Below are positions 58,104 to 64,000 of a DNA stretch of 64,000 nt, in pieces. Each line of letters opens with the position of its first letter. Within the stretch, counting starts at the first letter, position 1. The notes beneath the pieces are model-generated. The model was not told the origin of the DNA. It saw nothing but the letters and a program-made list of their open reading frames with translations, and searched no databases. A program made the position numbers and the translations under genes. This stretch comes from Gordius sp. MW1 (lineage: Eukaryota > Nematomorpha > Gordioida > Gordea > Gordiidae), in assembly GCA_964036665.1 (NCBI GenBank), contig OZ038528.1:23237245-23301244 (forward strand). The letters run 5' to 3'.

Positions 58104-60025
58104 ATGATTTAACGCGGGAGCAACAATTATAGGGCTTTTATCGAAACACACACATAGCAATTAAAAATCTCATTGTGCTAAAATTACAAAAAAATATTTT
58201 ATTTCATGTCCATAATTATAATTTTAATAAATTTAAGATATCTTAGATTATTTATATCTGCCTGTTTTTAAATTCAGAATATACATTGCACACTTAGTTG
58301 TAAGTCAGTAAATATTAAAATAATCTTATGTCATATAAATTGCATGGTTTTTTTTATTAATTTGCTAATACTCTTAATCTGATGGCTCACTTATTTGAGA
58401 AAAGATAAACTCACCTAAGACTTTGTTCACTTATTTATGTACAAAATTGATTACAAGATATCATTTAATTTAAACTCTGGAAGTTAAGTTCTGTCTTAGT
58501 TCTTTTTAATCTAAAAGTTTATTTGCTAAAAATCCGTTGACAATAATAATAAGTAAATTAAATAAATAAAACACAATACCAAACAATTTAATTAAACAAT
58601 TTTAATATAAAATCATCAAAAGGATCTTCCAAAATTGGCCAAGAATTCGTGAACGTTTTAAATTGTAATTAGCAATAAATACCAAGTGTATATTCTAGTA
58701 AAAAAGGTGCGGAATGTTTGAACAGCATAGAACGTTTTCCTAACACTTTTTTTTTATTGGTTAAAAAGTTTATTTTCACGAAACAAAGTTACATAAATAA
58801 GCGAAATACAAAAATAAAGACATATTGGTTAAATACAAAGATCTATATCATTATCTTCTAAAATGGGCCATGAGTCGGCAAAGGATTTAAAGTTGTATCG
58901 TACAACAAGAATCCCTAGTTGTTGCCTAAGTTAAAAGGACGCAGAAATTTTAGATTTCGTACAAATCTAAGGCCCTATAAGTGCTCAAACACCAAGCGAC
59001 CAATGGAATAAAGATGTGTGAGGTTAAAAGTGCTTTTTAGTTAATCTCCGCCTCTCGGCAACAATTTAGGAATTATTTTTGTTTTAAAAGGGGCAAATAA
59101 ATCAATCAAAATGAAGTCCCACTTGAAGTGAAGTCCATTGCTCTGTGGGACTAAAGAAGGTTTATTGGGTTTGGGGCATATATGTTCCCCAAGGAGGCAA
59201 TGGCTCTAAGGATCAGATTTTTGCCCTCTTAATAGCGCTTTAAGGTATTGGCCTTATTGCGTGGAGCATATTAATTTTTTGCGCATAGCTTTTTCGTCTT
59301 TGAGCGGCAATTCCGGCAGTAAATGGCTTCGTCTATTTATTTCACCCGTAATCTGAGAGCAAAATGGGTCCTAGTTATGTCTAGGTTATTAACTCGATAA
59401 CTTTGATCCCAACACAATGTGATGCCTAATTAATAACTGTTCAATTAAAATTGCAATGAGAGAAGAGATAATAGCGACTGCAAGAATAGCGGAGAATGTG
59501 TAATAATAATTGAAAGGAAAGGTAAGAGACATCATACGAGATACACGACAATTTGGTTAATAAAACCTACCAAATTATAAAATAATTATTTCAAAATATT
59601 AGCCTACTCTTAATTTTATTTAAAATATAAAGATAGGACGAATTCAGGAGTAGTAAAAAAACTTGCACCGTGCCAAAATCTATTTACAATGTTTCGATAA
59701 AATTTCACCCAACAAAAGGGTTTAGCGAAGTCGAGCTTCACACTGAAACCAACCAGCCAGCCGATTTCACACTATAATATTTTTAAGAGAAAAGAAAATT
59801 TAAATAAACTTATTAATTATATGGATTTTATACGATATTATAACTTGACAGCAGAACTTTGCTGTTAAGCCTATATAAACAAAACCTCAAAATATATAAT
59901 CCAATATTTATTTACCTTATCCAAGGTTAACACAGTGCCTGGTATGGGTTAGTGTGTTGTATTGTTTTAGTTACTACCACACGATTACCACTCTCTTCGT
60001 TGTTTGCTCTAATCTTCCCCCTTCC
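58104..60025. other. MSH6 upstream region and spacer
   Basis: AT-rich sequence upstream of the MSH6 start codon. No TATA box is placed with confidence. A repeat at 58745-58890 is shared with 45905-46070. No gene was recognised in the rest. Confidence 0.4.
58745..58890 (+). repeat. Repeat also present at 45905-46070
   Basis: Matches the reverse strand of 45905-46070: GGTTAAAAAGTTTATTTTC, AAGATCTATATCATTATCTTC, ATGAGTCGGCAAAGGATTT. Confidence 0.55.
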
Positions 60026-60026
60026 G

Positions 60027-60191
60027 CATGGGCGAAGCCAGGGAGTGGCAAGGAGGGGCGGCTGCCCCCTCTAAATCCTAAAATTTTTTAAACTTTATTA
60101 TCTAAATAACTAAAATTTCAAAATATATTCTGCTTGCCCCTCCCTAAATCATTATTGCCCCTCTCTAATTTCAATCCTGACTACGCACATG
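60027..60191. mobile_element. MITE family A copy
   Basis: CATGGGCGAAGCCAGG to TGACTACGCACATG; complete, with a few base changes in the ends. Confidence 0.75.
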
Positions 60192-60344
60192 CCCCCCCTC
60201 CCTTTCTTATTTTATTGAGTGCATTCGGCTGTTTTAATGCCATACCCATAAATTTAATATAAAAAAATTGCCCCCGTCGTAAATAAAAATATGTAAGTAC
60301 TAATGGGTGTTATTTAAATGCATAGTGAAAAATTCCATAATGCT

Positions 60345-61042
60345 CAGTTGTTTGTGCTCAGTTTTTAATTCAATTTGCTCAGATTTTTAATTATAAATGT
60401 TCAGTTTTTTATGCTCAGATTTTAATTAAAAAGTGCTCAGTTTTTGTAAACAAATGTTCAGTAATTTTTCAAAAAATGTTCAGTTTTTTTGCAAAAAATA
60501 TTCAGTTTTTTTTCAAAAAATTTTCAGTTTTTTTTTCAAAAAAATATTTCGTTTTTTTTCAAAATATGCTAAGCTGTTTGTTATTACTAACTCTAACTCT
60601 CTTTAATAATAGTTAAAAATTATTAATTTAAATTGCCTATTTATAAAAATTATTTTTATCTGTGGAAACCTTAGAGAGCTTTTATAATCGTTGTAAGTTA
60701 TTACTCTAAATTTGTATAATAAAAATCGGGAAATAACAAGTGTAGCTATATATAAGTGATATAATCAAAAATATTTTGAGGTCTAAAGGCTCAGTTTATT
60801 GAATGTGTGACTGGCTTCAATAGCTCGTATGTTCGAATCCCGCACCTATCTGTTTTTAATTAAAAATTAAAACCACTTTGCATAAAAAAATTTGGCAAGT
60901 GTAATAAATCTCTGAGCAAATAAATAAAAATCTGAACATTTAATAAAAAACTTAACATTTAATTAAAAACTTGGCAAATTGAATAAAAAACTTGAAAAAT
61001 GGCAAAAAAAACTTTGCACTTTGAATAAAAAACTGAGCACAA
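60345..61042. mobile_element. Element with iterated GCTCAG arms and a tRNA-like core
   Basis: The left arm (60345-60560) repeats GCTCAGTTTTTAATT and TTCAGTTTTTTTTC about ten times. The right arm (60895-61042) repeats the complement AAAAACTTGG / AAAAACTGAGC. Between them lies a tRNA-like segment (60785-60850) with a TGTTCGAATCCC B box. No coding sequence. The class is unknown. Confidence 0.6.
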
Positions 61043-61241
61043 TAATTTGTTCTCAATACTAATTATCACTAGTAAAATGGATTGGCAAGGAAACTAAATG
61101 TTTAACACAATTTTGCAGCATAAAATAAATGTTAATTAAGAAATATTTAAGGACGACTCATATGATTTATTTAATATTTTTATCGATAGGTTTACGTATA
61201 TTTTTTGCAACTTTTAACACATTTTTTTAATTTGTTGTAGG

Positions 61242-61551
61242 CCAATGTTACACGATCCAAATTCTTGTACTGTATAAGCGATCTGACATTCCATTATCTT
61301 ATTCGATCCAAAGAAAGTAATTATGTATCTTGAACCTAAAAAGACCTAAATCTAACCCTACAAAACCTGCCCTTGCGAGACCGAAATCACATTATGAAAA
61401 CGTGAGTAAGAAATTTTGTTTATTTCTTATGATTTGTGTTTTTCCGAATGCGAAAAACACAAATCGGCGCTTCGTTATTTTTTGGATCGAATAAGAAAAT
61501 GGAATGTCAGATCGCTTATACAGTACAAGAATTTGGATCGTGTAACATTGG
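61242..61551. mobile_element. 310-bp foldback element
   Basis: Arms of about 75 bp start CCAATGTTACACGATCC and end in its complement, both containing GATCTGACATTCCATT or its inverse. It lies about 260 bases downstream of the stop codon of the right-hand gene. No coding sequence. Confidence 0.85.
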
Positions 61552-61807
61552 TCTTTGTCGTATAGGAGAAAAAGGAAAAACATGCACATATTCAGAACAG
61601 AAAACTTAAAAATATGTAAACCATTTCCCCAGTAATGTTTTCTGTTGACCAATGTGTTTATCCAAAGCGTAATGGATAATCTAACAAGTTGAAGTTTATA
61701 CTTTTATTTATCTATAAAAAAGAGTACGAAAGGAATGAAAGAAAATAACCGGAAAATTAAATTGTAGATGTACTATTTAAATTGTATATATATTATTATA
61801 AATGCAA

Positions 61808-63274
61808 TTAGTGGTTATAAAAAGAGAGAACATCTTGAATTATTGACTCGCTCATGAAATTCTCGTATATTCTAAAGTCCGGAACTTTCTGCCATTTGTT
61901 AAATTTACTGTTTCTTTCAAAGGTTTCTGCTCCTCCAATAGAGTTTTTTCTTAATACTCTTCTTGCTGAAAATGCCCATTCCTTTACTTCATTCAAATTA
62001 ACATATGTTTTATCTACTGCAACTTTGTTAAGGATGCTGTCCTGGGACTGTGTGTTGTCATCATCCAAAAGAGCCAAAAGTTTTGCATAGACCTTTGGAT
62101 TTCTTTTGGCTGACAATAAACTAAAACTTTGATTACTTATTAGCCTTGCAAAAGGCCATGTTTGACTCTTGTTAGACTTAAGCCATCTTAACATGCGGGT
62201 AATATCTTTAACTGCAAAATACTCCTTTGCCTCTAAAAACAATCTGACAACAGTTCTATAATGCACCTTGTATTTGTTTGCTATAACTATTGGTAATGTA
62301 AATATAGGCATTCCATTGCAGTAAAATTGTTGCAGACAAGATGATTCAAAGTATTTCTTCATTTGAGATTCTCTATTGCTTGGTTCCCCTGTTTCATTAG
62401 TAATTTCACGACATATTTGCCTAATAACTGATGATAAATTATTCTTCATCATGCTAGATTCCAAACATGTCCAGACATTTTGGTTTATTTGGATTACAGG
62501 GCATGAGAAAGATAAAGATTTATAGATCGATTTAAATAAGTTGTTAGATTTTGTAGGAAATGCATATTTCACACTTGAAATATTTTTGACAAATAGTCTA
62601 CAAAATATCAGGCAAATATGAGATAATCTAGCCACCAACATTTTAAATAACTCATCTTTTCCACAAACCAGGTAATAATAACAGGAGATTTTGTAGTTAT
62701 ATTCATATGACATTATAGCAGCATTGATTCTACCTGTTCCTGGATACTTTTCTCCTAATACTTCTTGAGAATCTGTAATAGAAAGAGCTAGGTCAACCAA
62801 ATCGTTTATATAAGGAAGGTTTTTAGTTCCTTGTTCTGAAAATAGCTTTTTGAATGCAAGTTGATTGATATCATTTGGATCACAACCAAGGAGTGCCACT
62901 GTAAGCAACATTTCTATCATTAAATTATCCGGCTTTATTCCTGTAAAAATGAATCGCATAACAAGTTTACAAAGATGAACTAATTGTTCTTTTGAAGGGT
63001 ATTTATAAGTATCTAGGGCTTCTATGCAAGTTTTATCCAACCATTCTATGCCAGAATCTAATTGGCCTGTGCTATTTGAATGATTTGCTAATTGTAAAAA
63101 TTCATCATAAAATATTTCCATATAATGAGCATTATCGTGGTCATATACATGAGGCATAATCTTATCAATCCCACAAAAATCCTCTATGTGATTTCCACCC
63201 AAAGATATTCTGTCACAAAGTTTTTTAAAGCTGATTAGGCAATCATCTTTGACTCCATTGTAAGATCCATTATT
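61808..63274 (-). CDS. Unrecognised gene, last coding exon (488 residues)
   Basis: A 489-codon open frame including the stop begins at an acceptor (TTCTAG|AATAATGG, 63274) and ends at 61808. The frame stays open upstream of the first ATG (63202), so this is the 3' exon of a gene that enters from the right edge. The peptide is mostly helical, rich in Leu, Ile and Lys, with no signal peptide. A segment such as YYYLVCGKDELFKMLVARL, then HICLIFCRLF, is hydrophobic. Near the C-terminus lies EAKEYFAVKDITRMLRWLK, followed by a charged tail. I see no catalytic motif and do not recognise the family; a helical-repeat scaffold is the most I would suggest. The length and clean frame argue that it is a real gene. 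Confidence 0.75.
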   Translation of the reverse strand, partial: NNGSYNGVKDDCLISFKKLCDRISLGGNHIEDFCGIDKIMPHVYDHDNAHYMEIFYDEFLQLANHSNSTGQLDSGIEWLDKTCIEALDTYKYPSKEQLVHLCKLVMRFIFTGIKPDNLMIEMLLTVALLGCDPNDINQLAFKKLFSEQGTKNLPYINDLVDLALSITDSQEVLGEKYPGTGRINAAIMSYEYNYKISCYYYLVCGKDELFKMLVARLSHICLIFCRLFVKNISSVKYAFPTKSNNLFKSIYKSLSFSCPVIQINQNVWTCLESSMMKNNLSSVIRQICREITNETGEPSNRESQMKKYFESSCLQQFYCNGMPIFTLPIVIANKYKVHYRTVVRLFLEAKEYFAVKDITRMLRWLKSNKSQTWPFARLISNQSFSLLSAKRNPKVYAKLLALLDDDNTQSQDSILNKVAVDKTYVNLNEVKEWAFSARRVLRKNSIGGAETFERNSKFNKWQKVPDFRIYENFMSESIIQDVLSFYNH

Positions 63275-64000
63275 CTAGAATTATAAACAAAAGACATGAA
63301 AAGATTATAATAAATGTATGATGGATTAAAATATTTATTTATACAATTTGTAGCCAGCCAAACAAGAGTTAAAATCAATTGTCCTTAGAAAAAAAATATT
63401 TAGGTGATAATATGCATGCATTAATCATAATTTAAGTAGCCAAAGCAAAAAGCATGTTAAGCTTAGAGATGCATATAGGTATTTTATTGCAGCTATAAAT
63501 CCAAGGGAATTTAATTTATAAAGTGTAAGCTACATTTAATTGCCTTTAAATGTTAAATATACATGAATAATCCAGTTAATAGTTTTTATGAATTTTGTCA
63601 GAAAATATAGTTATAAAAAATAGTTACTGTATTGCAATCTATATCTTTTAAGCTATTAAAACGAATTAAATCATTATTAGAATAGAAACCCATAGGGTAT
63701 TAAACTCGATCCCGTTTTAGTTGCGCTTGTGGCCAAAATTTGAATATTATTTTGTATTACAAAAGGAGTCACGTGATATAAACGCATACGATTTTTATTT
63801 TTAAACGCTCCTTGTTTTCTTTTATTTTCAAATAATTCTCATCGACCAAACCTTTCTGCATATTTCCTCTATATACATGAATTTGAATACAATTTAAAGT
63901 CTGAAATAGATTTATATAAAATCTGGTTATTAAATATAGAAATTTTGGAAATAAGGTTATAATAATTTTTAGTAATACTTTTTTACAATTTTTATTGATA
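63275..64000. other. Intron of the right-hand gene, no exon seen
   Basis: AT-rich sequence upstream of the acceptor at 63275. No further coding exon was recognised before the window edge. Confidence 0.4.

Overview
The window is an AT-rich, repeat-dense stretch of a metazoan nuclear genome, almost certainly an invertebrate. Evidence: spliced protein genes with GT-AG introns (animal-type MSH6 and BUD23), Pol II U1 snRNA genes, a tRNA-Phe gene, and many hAT, piggyBac-like, LINE and LTR elements. The gene models contain very short introns (31-42 bp) beside introns of several kb. The phylum cannot be fixed from sequence alone; the 5'-biased tiny introns recall flatworms, but that is only a resemblance. 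All exon models are hand-built from splice signals, reading-frame phase and remembered family similarity.

Layout, left to right. 289-2430 (+): 3' exons of a coiled-coil gene that enters from the left. 3.2-9 kb: a decayed hAT transposon, a tRNA-Phe gene and dispersed MITEs. 9144-10700 (-): a four-exon gene for a small secreted Gly/Cys-repeat protein with a TATA box. 11-14 kb: hAT and MITE copies. 14898-16596 (-): BUD23, the 18S rRNA methyltransferase, in ten exons. 17056-19807 (+): a short Ty3/gypsy-type LTR retrotransposon with intact LTRs, polypurine tract and target duplication. Its reverse transcriptase/RNase H/integrase core has been replaced by an intronless hnRNP (two-RRM) cDNA. 24.4-33.5 kb: three U1 snRNA genes on the + strand, two identical and one divergent. 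Each has the same 13-bp upstream element 229-230 bp before the RNA start. Among them lie a hAT element, a decayed LINE interrupted by another hAT element, and a 423-bp palindrome.

35501-58103 (-): a complete MSH6 gene in 23 exons (about 1376 residues, every exon junction in phase), from an N-terminal PCNA-binding motif through PWWP to the MutS ATPase. Its first introns are 31-35 bp; later introns are filled with transposons, foldback elements and a 1-kb minisatellite. 61808-63274 (-): the last coding exon (488 residues) of an unrecognised gene that continues beyond the right edge.

The genes do not form a pathway. MSH6 (mismatch repair), BUD23 (ribosome biogenesis) and U1 (splicing) are housekeeping genes in a repeat-rich landscape. 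The most unusual items are the host-gene-carrying LTR retrotransposon, the U1 cluster with a variant 5' end and a shared upstream element, and the secreted Gly/Cys-repeat gene.
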